Shown: positions 25,546-35,811 of the stretch, one piece after another
How positions within the stretch are numbered: position 1 is the first letter of the stretch
How the letters are laid out: every line of letters starts with the position of its first letter
Source of the DNA: Pseudisothecium myosuroides
Lineage: Eukaryota > Streptophyta > Bryopsida > Hypnales > Lembophyllaceae
Assembly (NCBI GenBank): GCA_951799445.1
Contig: OX637294.1
Coordinates: 25,941,452 to 26,005,451 of the forward strand
Direction: 5' to 3'
Length of the DNA stretch: 64,000 nucleotides
Position numbers and translations under genes: made by a program
Notes under the pieces: generated by a model
What the model was told of the DNA's origin: nothing
Databases searched by the model: none
What the model saw: only the letters and a program-made list of their open reading frames with translations

Positions 25546-26524
25546 ATGGCGGTTCAAGGCCTCCACTCTCGTCAAGCGATGCCATCCTCCCTCACCATAG
25601 TCGTTTCTCCTTCTCCGCCCTCCTCCGTAGTGCAGGTTCTTTCTTTCTTTTGTTCTTCTGCTTGGCTTTCGCAATTCAGGTATGTGTCAAGTAATATTGG
25701 GCTTCAGAGTGGTGAATTCCATCATTGGACAGTACTTGTCACTCCCATTCTTCACGAACTCGTCCAATGCTGGAAGCTTTTCACACATCCTAAGGTGGTT
25801 GCTAATGGTTTGTCAGCGTTGGAAATTGATCATTAGGCTTGGTGATTAGAGACTCGTCTTCGTGCTGCCTTTGGCAAAATTGTGAGAAGATGGGGTTACA
25901 ACGCTTTGGCCTGCTCCTGTTGATTCTACTGGACCGTTACTGAGACAAAGGGGGATTGCTGGGTTTTGATTAGTAAGAGAAAGAGACTTATCAGTGTCTG
26001 CGCTGTGCAGGCAGTGGCTCCGAGGGGAAGTGCCTGTAGAGCAATCAAGGGGAACGTGGGAATTGCACACAATTTGACGAAAAGTCCAAGAATAAACAGC
26101 GCATGTGTTGCTCCTCGAGATGCCGCGTTGAACGGAAGACGATCCCAGGTTTATTGCCATGCGAATCCGTTTTACCACTCGGGTTCTTGTGTTTCATCCG
26201 TGCTGAATTGTTCTTGGAAGACATCTTGACTATGCAAATAGTCATATTTCTTAAAATGGCGTCCTTCATTGGTCAAGATTGGGACATTCAAGTGCACAGG
26301 CTCTTAAAAAATGGACTGATTTTAGACCGGCATGTTTCTTAAGAAGTGACAATGTCTTGAAACTTTGCCATTTAAAGAATATGATGATGTATGCAGATTG
26401 TGGTACACGGACGATCTGGTCGGAGTGCAATGTAAGTTACGGAGATGCAGAAACTTACGTGTTGATGGAGCCTGGTGAAGACGAGCAATTCGTCACAGCT
26501 GAAGAGCTGCAAGAAAAACTTAAG
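25546..26524 (+). CDS. CRR7: CRR7-like chloroplast NDH-assembly protein, truncated at 3' side
   Basis: Three exons join in frame: 25546-25635, 26011-26148 and 26378-26524 (125 codons). The last ends with YVLMEPGEDEQFVTAEELQ, strongly resembling the start of the CRR7/DUF3571 domain of CHLORORESPIRATORY REDUCTION 7, a stromal factor needed to build the NDH complex around photosystem I. The N-terminal residues are Ser/Thr/Val/Arg-rich, as expected of a chloroplast transit peptide. The family normally continues with a conserved WLENWPG...LPPDL segment and an acidic C-terminus. I found no such exon after 26524, where a foldback transposon begins at once. Either the last exon lies much farther right or the gene has been cut. 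The exon 2 and 3 borders are inferred from phase. Confidence 0.6.
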
Positions 26525-27219
26525 GTACTAAGTCCCACCAATGTTTGAATGTGTGCGCCATTGCAGGGGTGCTGTATCACCCAACCAAGGTTGGCACAGA
26601 TTTCCAACCAAGCTTGGAATGTTTTTTTTTCCCCTTTTCAAGGTTGGGACTAATAAGGTCATGACATGTTTTCCAAAGTAGTGAACAAGAAAGCATGAAG
26701 TAATAAGCGGGAAAATAGTTCTTGAATGATCGCAATTGAAAGATTCTAAACAAGGGCTACAAGTGAAATGCACTTTTTGGTTCCCAAAATTCACTGTAAA
26801 TTAAATTTTGGGAATAAAATTCTGAAAATTGTGCAATCCCCATATTTCCTATCTTCCTATATGATAAAAATCTCCCACCACCTATTATTGCACACAATCT
26901 ACTCCAAAATTGCTTAAATGATCGACTACTGGTGCTTTTACCTTATTGAAAAAATATATGTATGGGATTTGGAAATGCAGAATTCTCAAACCTCTAGAAT
27001 CCCCTACCATTTTCTTATGTGTGAGTTACAATGGGCAATCGGATCAAATTGAGGATTTTGTATGTCTATGTTGTAAGCTTTGAAGTACTGATTGTGATTG
27101 CTTGTTTATAAAAAAAAATCCACAAGCACAGTATGTGACTTGTTGCAGTAGCACAGCAAAGTCATTAGTGCAAGCTTGTGCAGCTGAGTCAAACATGGGA
27201 AACTTCCGGCAAGGCTGTC

Positions 27220-27849
27220 TAAGGTAGACGTATCCAATACCAACCGTTGACCTAGTACCACCCAAATGTAGGGCTCTCTTTGATTCTAGAATGAGAATCT
27301 ATAACACTAGTACATGCCTTAACCCATTAAGGACTAGTCGACCATTTTGTGGTCGATTTGGGTCCTTTTTGGTTTGTAGAGAGAGCATGTCAACGAATTT
27401 GATGACGTGGCAAAGGGGACGGGTCTGGGGAATTGGGAAGTGAAGAGTTTAGGACAATAACTAGGCCAATCTGAGGTGGCATGTAGCTAGAGGGTTGAAA
27501 AAACCAAGACAACAGGGGCTGAAATTACACCAAGATTTGCTAAAAATTCCTACTTCACAATGAACCTTCACCAAAAAATTTAATGCTAAATCCTATATCA
27601 TGTGCAACACTTCCATCCGTACGGTTAGATCTTTGATAGGCACTTGCATTCAAAAGTTTTAAAATTGCTCCCAATTGGCCATACAAAGGATTGCCCACCC
27701 CCCAAATCAACCACGGTCCTTAATGGGTTAAGTTCACTTATTGTGAAGTTAAGGCATGTATTACTATCATAAATTCTTACTTTAAAATCAATGATGGCTA
27801 CATTTGGGTGGTATTAGGTCATCGGTTGGTATTGGGTACGTCTACCTTA
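27220..27849. mobile_element. TA-flanked palindromic MITE, interrupted
   Basis: Terminal inverted sequence AGGTAGACGTA continues through CCAATACCAACCG and CCACCCAAATGTAG in both arms. TA lies outside each end (27220-27221, 27848-27849). Without the TTAA insertion the host element would be about 220 bp. Its start (AGGTAG) resembles the MITEs at 35937-36329 and 45831-45970. Confidence 0.7.
27319..27731. mobile_element. TTAA-type element, second family
   Basis: TTAA at 27319-27322 and 27728-27731 flank a 413-bp unit with ends CCCATTAAGGAC and GTCCTTAATGGG. It sits in one arm of the MITE 27220-27849; the other arm at about 27745-27755 still has the matching GTTAAGGCATG sequence unoccupied. TTAA plus CCC/GGG ends suit piggyBac, and the sequence differs from the 930-bp family. 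Confidence 0.75.
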
Positions 27850-28280
27850 TACCTTAAAGTTGGAGCACCCATAGTCCATCACTTAAGCGATTTTTAGACA
27901 GATTGTGAGCAGTATGAGGCAAATAAAGTTTTTGCTATGTAGGAAGATAGGAAATATGGAGATTGCAAATTTTTAGGAATTTTATTCCCAAAATAGAAAT
28001 TACTGTAATTTTTGGGAGCCAAAAAAGCAGTTTGGTCTATTAGCCAATGTCTAGACTCTTCCAATTCTGATTATAGAATAACTACTTTCCAGTAAACTAT
28101 TTCTTGCTTTCTTGTTCACTATTTCCCATGCACTTGGGGACATGTGACACAATCTTATTAGTCCCAACTTTGAAAAGGACAATAAAACAATTCCAAGCTT
28201 TGGTTGGAAATTTGTTCCTAGCCTTGGTAAACAGTGTTACCCTACAAGTTGGATATGGTTCCTTAGTCGAGATGGGTGCT

Positions 28281-29175
28281 CCAACCTTAAATGACGTTGT
28301 TTGTTTTGTTTGTTTGTCATGGTGAGATCTTTTGGACCATGCATCCCGGGTCACGTTCTTTGTACTGTTGGAAAGCTTTGTGCAAGGAAGGGTGCACAGG
28401 GTTTTTTGGTGGCGTTTGGCCGGACCTACGGTGTGAAAGTTATGAAATTTCAAAGTTTTTATGATTATGAAATAGAAAACTAGAAAATGACTTTTTTACT
28501 TTTATTTTGGTTGTGGCAACGGCTCAAGGCACACTAGCCAATACTTGAAATGGGGTTGTTTGTAAATTGTATTGTATTGTTTTGTTTGTTTGTTACAATG
28601 AGATCTCTAGAACTGTGCATCCTCTAGTTTCACAATTGGAAAGCTCTCTGCAAAGGAGGGGTGCACAAACTTTGTTTCATGAAGTTTGGACCTACGATGT
28701 GAAAGTTACAAATTTTCAAAAAAATTATGAATTAGAAAATTAGAAAATTACTTTTATTATTATTATGGTTGTAGCAGCATACAGCCAACATACCGGACCA
28801 ACGGCTCAGGGCACACTAGTGTGTTACTCCGTATTATTTTTATTTTAGAAAATTACCTTTTATTTTATTTTGCCTATGGCAACAATACAGGACAGAATGG
28901 CACCCTAGTCTATACTTACCTTTATACCTTAAGTGAGGCTGTTTGTCTTGTATGTTTATTTGTTTTGTTTTGTTTGTTACGGTGAGATCTCCAGCTTTGT
29001 GCATCCCCCCGTTATGTTCTTGGTATTGTTAGAAAGCCCTCCGCAAGGAGAGATGCATGGGCTTGACGTTTTCGACATATGGTGTGAAAGTTATGGATTT
29101 TTGAGTTATTTTTTATTTTTTAAAATTAAAAAATTACTTTTACTTTTATTTTGGCTGTGGCATAGGGCACAGGGC
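28281..29175 (+). repeat. Tandem 'GAGATCTCC' repeat, three units
   Basis: Each unit runs: CTTAAG-type start, a GTTTGTTTTG run, GGTGAGATCTCC, a GTGCATCC block, a GGAAAGC(C/T)CT...CAAGGAGGGGTGCAC block, GGTGTGAAAGTTATGAATTT, and TTTTGGCTGTGGCAA...GGGCACACTA. Units are about 260-380 bp and diverged. Related units lie at 39267-39605 and, inverted, at 56027-56705. Long conserved words in so many copies suggest a mobile repeat or satellite-like family of unknown type. Confidence 0.65.
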
Positions 29176-29281
29176 ACGCTATCGTATTACCGACAGAACC
29201 TCAGGCAAATCAACCTTGAGTTCCACCACTGAACAGTAGTTGGATATGGAAAACATTCTAGAGGAGATTCCTCATGAATTG

Positions 29282-29501
29282 TGTTAAGAAACGTACTAGT
29301 GTGAACGCTCCCCATAATGCATGTTAGATTAGTCAACAAAGTGTTTGATACTATTTCCTAGCCAATACGGAGAGAGTACTATTGATCGTCTCTCTCCTTT
29401 TGTATATACTTCCATTCTTCAATGTTAGTGGTATTCTTTTCTCTTGCATACTTTGGTTTTTTATATGTTTTGAGCTTTTGTTTCGTTTATTATACTCAAC
29501 A
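29282..29501 (+). repeat. 5' LTR of copia element
   Basis: It begins TGTTAAGAAACG and ends TATACTCAACA. It holds the presumed Pol II promoter and polyadenylation site, but I do not see an unambiguous TATA box. Confidence 0.95.
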
Positions 29502-29517
29502 TGTTATCAGCATGCTC
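29502..29517 (+). promoter_or_regulatory. Primer-binding site region
   Basis: TGTTATCAGCATGC directly follows the 5' LTR. It is a variant of the TGGTATCAGAGC site complementary to initiator Met-tRNA that is usual in plant copia elements. Confidence 0.6.
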
Positions 29518-30184
29518 TTAAGTTTTTCATTAGCACGCTTAGTTTGCAATTTTTTTTAAACTTCCAATTTAGATTCATTTCTAGGAAGGCTTTGCAACCT
29601 TCCTATAGCCTCTGCTCCCTGTTCTGTCAGGTTGCACGTCTCCCCGTCTTGCTCTGTGCACTCTCTCCCTTGACGCTCTGTGCACTCACTCCCTTTCTCT
29701 GTCTTCTCCTACCGTACCGTCTCTCCACCCCCGGGCTCCCTCCAGCACTCCCTGGCGTTTAAAGCTCCCTCCATCCCCATCGACCAGCCTTACTCCCTGC
29801 GCCACCCGACTTCGACCTCCCGCTTCAGCCCTCTCGCCGCTTAGACTCAGCCCCCACTGCCCGAGCCTCCTTACACCCCCTGGCCTCCAACCTGCTCCGC
29901 CCTCCGTTCAGACCCCAGCACCAGGTCCTTACTCCCAGTGCAACTCTTCTCAGCTCAGTGCCCTCCACCTCCTTCCGTTTTTTTTTCTTTGTTTGGTGTT
30001 CTTTTGTTTCCTTTTAATTTTATTTTTCCTCCTTTGCTCTTCGCCCTTGCACCACTTCCCATCCTACGGTGTGTCCACCTTTCTCCTTAAACTTCCCCTT
30101 CGCCTCCATCTCTCTCTCCAAACCCCAACTACATTTTAAAATTTTAAAATTCTATTTTATTTTATTATTTTATTTAAATTTTTT

Positions 30185-30186
<2 letters not shown>

Positions 30187-30217
<31 letters not shown>
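30187..30217. repeat. (AT)n microsatellite in copia leader
   Basis: About 15 AT dinucleotides, followed by TTTATC- and ACTTTT-type short repeats up to about 30500, fill the untranslated leader between the LTR and gag. Confidence 0.9.
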
Positions 30218-30219
<2 letters not shown>

Positions 30220-30554
30220 CTTTATCTTTATATACATCTTTATCTTTACCATTATATTTTCTTTATCTTTACAATTACCTTATCTTTATCTTTATCTATA
30301 TTTTTATTTTTTACTTTTACTTTTACTTTTACTTTTACCTTTACCTTTTACCTTTTATTTTTATTTTATTTTTATTTTTATTTTATATTAAACTTTAACT
30401 TTAACTTTTATTCAATTTCATCTTTATCTTTTTCTTTAATTTTTTATATCTTTATCTTTATCTCCAATTTCATTTTGATCTTTATCTTTCTATTCAAACC
30501 CTAATTTCCTTTTCAAACCTTAATTTCTCCCCGAAGCCATTTTCATTTTACAAC

Positions 30555-33500
30555 ATGACTACTTCAACTTCTTCTGTTGCTACATCTACGACTATTCCGG
30601 TGGCTGCTACCATTATTGAACCACGGAGGTTTCAGCCTCTTCTTTTTACACCACTAGCAGCTGACGGCAACAATTATTTATTATGGGCGAGGACTGTCAA
30701 AGCACATATATTTGCCGATGGATTATCAGATGCTATTGCTTTTGACACTATTCCCACTGTAAGTCCTACTGCTCCTGCTGCAACTGTTTCTGCTTCCATT
30801 TTGTGGAAAGCTTTACTTTTGCTGCGTCGCCATGTTGTTTCTTCTTTACAACATCAATACTTAGAGATAGAAAAACCAGATGAGCTTTGGCAAAAGCTCA
30901 AAGCTCGTTTTGACCATCAGAAAAACATGTTCCTTCCTACCGCTCTCCACGACTGGACACATTTACGAGTATTGGATTTTCCAACACTTGTTGCTTTTAA
31001 TAATGAGTTTTACCGCATCATATCGCATTTACGATTATGTGGTCAAGCCATTACCGAACAGGAACTGATTGAAAAAACCTTCTCAACATTTCCACTAGTT
31101 TCTGCTGTACTTGCCCAGCAGTATAGAAACATGAAATTTGAGAATCACTCAGATCTCATGTTTATGATACTTCTTGCTGAAAAGCAAAACGAGATACTTT
31201 TGCGCAATGCAGAAGTCCGTCCTATTGGGACTACAGTTCCTGAGTCTCATGCTATCAAGGTTTCTACTTTCAAATTTAAGACACAAAAATTTAAGAAACA
31301 TCGTTATAAACAGTCCGGTAGTCATAGTCATGCGCACAAGAAGAATACCAATTCTTCTTCTCACAACCATGGTAAGCGTCAGTCAGAGACGCGTACTTGC
31401 CATAAATGTGGTAGAGTTGGCCATTTGGCAAATGTTTGCCGTACATCAGACTATTTTGTCAAAATGTTTCAAGAAAACAAGAAACTTCGAGCTCAGGGTC
31501 GTGAAACTCATACCATGGATGCGTCTATGGACCCGTTTGGAGCTGAAGACATTGAAACACATGTTGCTGAGGATACCTCCACTGGTGAGTCTTGTGATGC
31601 GCTCCTTGACTCTGCAACTACACACACTATTTTACAGAATAAACAATTTTTTAATATTGATAATCTTTCAACTTGGCAAACCAGAAATTTAATAACTATG
31701 GCTGGATCGAATGTGTTTCGTTTCCAGGAGGGACCTGCAAAGGTGATTTTGCCTGAGGGCACCACCATAACATGCATGTGTGTTATGTTTTCTCCCTCTG
31801 CGCCTCGAAGCCTGATCAGCTATCGAGATATCCGCACCAATGGTTTTCATCTCTCGACCAAAACTTTAGATAGGCGAGAGGCTCTGGTTTTTGTACAAAA
31901 CAATAAAGTAGTGGAAACAACCTTTGCTGCGGCAAGTGGCTTGTATCGGATCCCAATCCGACCACCAATTGTATCTAGTTTTGCTTTATCTTCTAAAGAT
32001 AATAAAATTTCACTGTGGTATGAAAGACTAGGTCATCCAGGCTCCACTTTATTTCGGAAAATTCTTCCATGTGTTCTTGGTCATAATTTGCAGCCAGCTA
32101 ATGTCAATTCAATGACATTATGTCAAGCTTGTGTTCAAGGCAAACTGATTGCCAGACCATCTATATGGAAGCTGCCCAGTGAATTACCACCTATGCTTTC
32201 GAGACTGCATGGTGACATTTGCGGTCCTATAACACCTATGTCTGGACCATTTCGATACTTTTTAGTTTTGGTTGATGCATCAGGCAGACAATCTCATGTC
32301 TCCTTACTATCAACCAGAAATTTGGCTTTTGCCAATTTACTTTCCATGCTTATCCGCTTCAAGGCTCATTTTTCTGATTACCCAATCAAAACGCTTCGGA
32401 TGGATAATGCCCAAGAATTCCGATCCAAATCTTTTGAAGATTATTGTACTGCCACAGGGATTGATCTGACATATTCAGTTCCGTATGAACATGCTCAAAA
32501 TGGATTGGTAGAGTCTTTCATCAAGCAAATCCAACTTATTACGAGGCCTTTGCTTTTACATGCAAATTTGCCTGCATACATGTGGGGACATGCAGTTCTA
32601 CATGCTGCAACTTTAATCCGACTTCGTCCTTCATCTGTGGAGATTGTTTCTTCTGAAGAACTTCTTTCAGGGCGAGCTCCTAATGTATCTCATTTGCGAG
32701 TATTTGGATGCCATGTTTGGGTTCCAATTGCAGAACCTCAACGTCATACTATTGGCGCTCATCGCCAAGAAGGCATCTATGTTGGATTTGACTCTCCTAG
32801 TATTATTCGTTATATTAACCCTTCTACTGGTACACTACTTCGCGCGCGTTTTGTCAACTGTCGTTTTGAAAAAGACGTATTTCCAATTTTGAAAGGAGCA
32901 ACTTCTCTTCAACAAACTCCTACTAGTCTTACTTTTCAAGCACTTCAAACATTTACTTCCAATCCTGATCCACGAACATCTTTGACCGAAAGCGAAGTTG
33001 CGAAGATTTTGTATTTGCAAAAGATTGCAGATCAGACACCTGATGGATTCAATGACGCACCAAGAATCACTAAAACTCCATTGAATAAAGTTCGAAATCT
33101 TCCTGCACGTGTTTTTGTACCAGAAACAACAACTATTCCTACTCTTCAACCTCTGACCAAACGGACTCATGGACCCGATAAGCAACCACGCAAACGCAAG
33201 GCAATCTTTGATGCTGCTAATCCTTCTCTACCTACAGCAACCATTGCCGATTTTATTCATCCATCTACTTCTAAAGAAGAAATGTCTAAGGTGAACACAG
33301 AATTATCTATAATGTACTGTGGTACTGGTCACATATGGGACAGAGAAAATATTGATATAGATGAACCATTCATTTCTATGGTAGTAGAAAATCTTTCATG
33401 CGAGAAAGATGATCCCGAACCGCTTAGTGTTAAAGATGCGATGAATCGTTCTGATTGGCTCAAGTGGAAAGCTGCTATTGAGGAGGAGTATGATTCTTTA

Positions 33501-33806
33501 CGCAAAAGACAAGTCTTTGGACCTATCGTAAATAATCTCAATTCACGACCTCTTGGATACAAACTCGTTTTTGTACGCAAACGAAATGACAGAGATCAGA
33601 TTATTCGCTACAAGGTTCGTCTTGTTGCTCAAAGATTTACACAGAAGTTTGGCATTGATTATAATATCACATATTCGCCAATTATGGATACTATTACTTT
33701 TCAATATCTTCTTGGAATGGCGGTACACACCATCCTTGAAATGACGCTTATGGATGTTGTTACTACTTATCTATATAGCTCACTTCATACTAATATATAT
33801 ATATGA
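30555..33806 (+). CDS. Copia gag-protease-integrase and start of RT, 1083 aa
   Basis: Residues 1-280 resemble copia gag. A CX2CX4HX4C zinc knuckle is at about 282-295 (CHKCGRVGHLANVC). The protease active site LLDSATTH is at about 350. A GAG-pre-integrase zinc region (LWYERLGHPG...CQAC) is at about 488-526. The integrase core shows D (HGDICGP, about 554), D (MDNAQEF, about 617) and E (NGLVESF, about 653). The RT begins near residue 985. The frame ends in TGA at 33804-33806, within an (AT) run where the expected frame continues at 33803, so a 2-bp slip (or equivalent) disrupts it. Confidence 0.9.
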   Translation: MTTSTSSVATSTTIPVAATIIEPRRFQPLLFTPLAADGNNYLLWARTVKAHIFADGLSDAIAFDTIPTVSPTAPAATVSASILWKALLLLRRHVVSSLQHQYLEIEKPDELWQKLKARFDHQKNMFLPTALHDWTHLRVLDFPTLVAFNNEFYRIISHLRLCGQAITEQELIEKTFSTFPLVSAVLAQQYRNMKFENHSDLMFMILLAEKQNEILLRNAEVRPIGTTVPESHAIKVSTFKFKTQKFKKHRYKQSGSHSHAHKKNTNSSSHNHGKRQSETRTCHKCGRVGHLANVCRTSDYFVKMFQENKKLRAQGRETHTMDASMDPFGAEDIETHVAEDTSTGESCDALLDSATTHTILQNKQFFNIDNLSTWQTRNLITMAGSNVFRFQEGPAKVILPEGTTITCMCVMFSPSAPRSLISYRDIRTNGFHLSTKTLDRREALVFVQNNKVVETTFAAASGLYRIPIRPPIVSSFALSSKDNKISLWYERLGHPGSTLFRKILPCVLGHNLQPANVNSMTLCQACVQGKLIARPSIWKLPSELPPMLSRLHGDICGPITPMSGPFRYFLVLVDASGRQSHVSLLSTRNLAFANLLSMLIRFKAHFSDYPIKTLRMDNAQEFRSKSFEDYCTATGIDLTYSVPYEHAQNGLVESFIKQIQLITRPLLLHANLPAYMWGHAVLHAATLIRLRPSSVEIVSSEELLSGRAPNVSHLRVFGCHVWVPIAEPQRHTIGAHRQEGIYVGFDSPSIIRYINPSTGTLLRARFVNCRFEKDVFPILKGATSLQQTPTSLTFQALQTFTSNPDPRTSLTESEVAKILYLQKIADQTPDGFNDAPRITKTPLNKVRNLPARVFVPETTTIPTLQPLTKRTHGPDKQPRKRKAIFDAANPSLPTATIADFIHPSTSKEEMSKVNTELSIMYCGTGHIWDRENIDIDEPFISMVVENLSCEKDDPEPLSVKDAMNRSDWLKWKAAIEEEYDSLRKRQVFGPIVNNLNSRPLGYKLVFVRKRNDRDQIIRYKVRLVAQRFTQKFGIDYNITYSPIMDTITFQYLLGMAVHTILEMTLMDVVTTYLYSSLHTNIYI

Positions 33807-34096
33807 GAGTTTCGCCTGGCCTTGAATCTACAAATTCAAGTGCAACTATTTCAGGCAAATATCGTGGCGTTAAATTACAACGTGCATTATATGGTTTCAA
33901 ACAATCTGGACGCATGTGGTATCAATGCCTACGACAATTTCTTATTGAGAATCATTTTATTAATGATGCATTGTTTCCATGTCTCTTTATCAGACGAGAC
34001 AAAGATGATTTTGTCATCATTGCTGTTTATGTTGATGACTTGAACCTTATAGGTACCAGCTGCATGTATTGCAGCTATTCAGCTTTTTGTTCGTGA
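33803..34096 (+). pseudogene. Copia RT catalytic segment, frame-shifted
   Basis: This continues the polyprotein in another frame. It contains the canonical ALYGFKQS region and the YVDD catalytic box (AVYVDDLNLIG). It ends at a stop caused by a second frame change between about 34050 and 34078, after which the correct frame resumes (AAIQLFVREFEMKEL across 34075-34120). Confidence 0.88.
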
Positions 34097-34103
34097 GTTT
34101 GAA

Positions 34104-35039
34104 ATGAAGGAACTTCGAAAAACTACTTTTTGTATTGGTTTACAAGTTCACCATTTGAAAGATGGTAGCATTTTTCTTTCTCAAACGACATACATCAACC
34201 GAATCCTAAAAAGATTCAACATGCTCGATGCATATCCTCTATCATCACCTATGGTAGGTCGGAGTTCTAAGGGTGAAGACCCTTACCGTCCTTGCGAGGA
34301 GGAGGAGGAAACATTGGGTGAAAACTACCCATACCTCGCTGCAGTCGGAGCACTTTTATACTTAGCTACGTCTACAAGGCCTGATATTGCATTTGCAGTT
34401 AGTGTTCTTGCAAGGCATAGCGCCCGTCCTACACTTCGACATTGGAATGGCATCAAACATATTTTCCGTTATTTGAAAGGAACTGAAGATTTGGGATTAC
34501 ACTATACTCGATCTCTAGATCCAACATTGGTTGGATATGTTGATGTTGGATATAGATTAGATCCTGCAACATCCAAATCTCAAACAGGTTATGTTTTCTT
34601 ACGACATGGAGCTACAATATCTTGGAAATCAGTAAAGCAAACTATCACTGCAACATCATCTAATCATGCAGAAATTATTGCTTTACATGAAGCATCTCGA
34701 GAGTGCATCTGGTTAAGATCGATTGACAAGTTCATTCGAACCAACTGTGGATTATTTTATGATAACTCTCCAACTATTTTATACGAAGACAATAGTGCTT
34801 GTATTACTCAAATGCAAGCAGGTTTTATTAAAGGTGGTCGCACAAAACATATTGATCCAAAATATTTCACCTATACGAATGATTTGATTACAGACAAGGT
34901 ACTTGACATTAAGAAAATTGCATCAGCAGATAATCTTGCTGATCTTTTTACCAAGGCTCTTCCATCATCTACTCATCGTCAACTTGTCCATGGTATTGGA
35001 ATGCGGCGATTTAGTATTTTAGAACAAGAAATTCAATAA
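34104..35039 (+). CDS. Copia RT C-terminus and RNase H, 311 aa
   Basis: The third in-frame piece covers the RT thumb (YINRILKRFNM), the connection and RNase H: GYVDVGYRLDP (first catalytic Asp), SSNHAEIIAL (Glu), LYEDNSACI (Asp) and the KHID...ADLFTKAL tail. It ends in TAA at 35039. With the two frame breaks upstream, a full-length polyprotein cannot be made from this copy. Confidence 0.88.
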   Translation: MKELRKTTFCIGLQVHHLKDGSIFLSQTTYINRILKRFNMLDAYPLSSPMVGRSSKGEDPYRPCEEEEETLGENYPYLAAVGALLYLATSTRPDIAFAVSVLARHSARPTLRHWNGIKHIFRYLKGTEDLGLHYTRSLDPTLVGYVDVGYRLDPATSKSQTGYVFLRHGATISWKSVKQTITATSSNHAEIIALHEASRECIWLRSIDKFIRTNCGLFYDNSPTILYEDNSACITQMQAGFIKGGRTKHIDPKYFTYTNDLITDKVLDIKKIASADNLADLFTKALPSSTHRQLVHGIGMRRFSILEQEIQ

Positions 35040-35245
35040 ATTTTCATTATGAAATTTATTGATCCTTTTGATATCCTTCCATAGATTTTTCCCACTGGGT
35101 TTTACTATGAGAATGAATTGATAAAGGAGTTGTACTCTTTTTCCTTCATCTGTGGTTTTATTCTTAAATATAACTAAGATTTTCCCAGATAAGGTTTTAA
35201 TGAGGCAACAACCGTAAACTTTTAAGATTACGGAAATTTTCAAAT

Positions 35246-35512
35246 AAAAAAAGGTGGGGTCGTGGTGAGAACCACGGTTTGGGGTTCAATGCTGGAGCTT
35301 GTTAACCATTTTGGGGTCCTGCATCTTGTCACATCACAGCTCAGGGGTGGGATAGCGGGTCAACTGTTATTCCTGCCTCACTAGCATGCCAAGCCGTGAG
35401 TTTCCCGAACCAGTCAACGAGGCCGACGAGAATCGAACCGCGGACCGGTCGATTGACCACCGACATATGAAACCAGCCGACCAAGTCCACGACTTGGCGA
35501 CTCAGTTCGGCA
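35246..35512 (-). mobile_element. tRNA-derived SINE-like insertion in copia 3' region
   Basis: On the minus strand the segment starts with a tRNA-like head: an A-box-like TCGCCAAGTCG and a B-box GGTTCGATTCT at 35432-35422. It ends in a run of seven T's. TTCAAAT (plus strand) is duplicated at both edges (35239-35245 and 35513-35519). A tRNA-like 5' part, short T tail and 7-bp target duplication together indicate a SINE of the T-tailed type known in plants (compare Au SINEs); the exact family is not recognised. Confidence 0.6.
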
Positions 35513-35577
35513 TTCAAATGATTTTATTCCCTTCATCGACCAGCCAGTATGATTTTATTATTTTATCCATATTATGT

Positions 35578-35591
35578 CGAGCGAGGAGGAG
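35578..35591 (+). promoter_or_regulatory. Polypurine tract
   Basis: CGAGCGAGGAGGAG lies immediately before the 3' LTR and is the expected plus-strand priming site. Confidence 0.75.
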
Positions 35592-35811
35592 TGTTAAGAA
35601 ACGTACTAGTGTGAACGCTCCTCATAATGCATGTTAGATTAGTCAACAAAGTGTTTGATACTATTTCCTAGCCAATACGGAGAGAGTACTATTGATTGTC
35701 TCTCTCCTTTTGTATATACTTCCATTCTTCAATGTTAGTGGTATTCTTTTCTCTTGCATACTTTGGTGTTTTATATGTTTTGAGCTTTTGTTTCGTTTAT
35801 TATACTCAACA
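35592..35811 (+). repeat. 3' LTR of copia element
   Basis: Differs from the 5' LTR by three substitutions in 220 bp. Confidence 0.95.

Larger units (their letters stand above)
26525..28290. mobile_element. Large foldback element carrying nested insertions
   Basis: The left arm (about 26525-26955) and right arm (about 27850-28290) are inverted copies over roughly 400 bp. Shared blocks include CAAATTTCCAACCAA-like sequence, CCTTTTCAA(G/A)GTTGGGACTA, GGGAATAAAATTC and ATATTTCCTATCTTCCTA. The centre contains the TA-flanked MITE 27220-27849, itself interrupted by a TTAA element. The left end abuts the last visible CRR7-like exon. No ORF, and the superfamily is undetermined. Confidence 0.65.
29282..35811 (+). 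mobile_element. Ty1/copia LTR retrotransposon, 6.53 kb
   Basis: Two 220-bp LTRs (29282-29501, 35592-35811) start TG and end CA and differ at only three positions (about 1.4%). AATTG is duplicated outside them (29277-29281, 35812-35816). The unoccupied site survives in segmental copy B near 41755-41770 (CCTCATGAATTTGATTGAACC, listed to its first 20 bases as CCTCATGAATTTGATTGAAC). Domain order is gag, protease, integrase, reverse transcriptase, RNase H, which defines copia. Insertion is recent by LTR identity, but the polyprotein frame is broken twice. Confidence 0.95.

Noticed and set aside
25432..25836. 134-codon ORF over the CRR7-like exon 1
   Set aside because: It reads through a good splice donor at 25636 into intron sequence; the ATG at 25546 gives a leader that joins in phase to the next exon.
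30069..30398. 109-codon ORF rich in Phe, Tyr and Leu
   Set aside because: Low-complexity TTTATC/ACTTTT repeats in the copia leader produce it.
35400..35445. Possible tRNA gene on the minus strand
   Set aside because: There is a good B-box but no full cloverleaf or acceptor stem; target duplications and the T tail favour a SINE.
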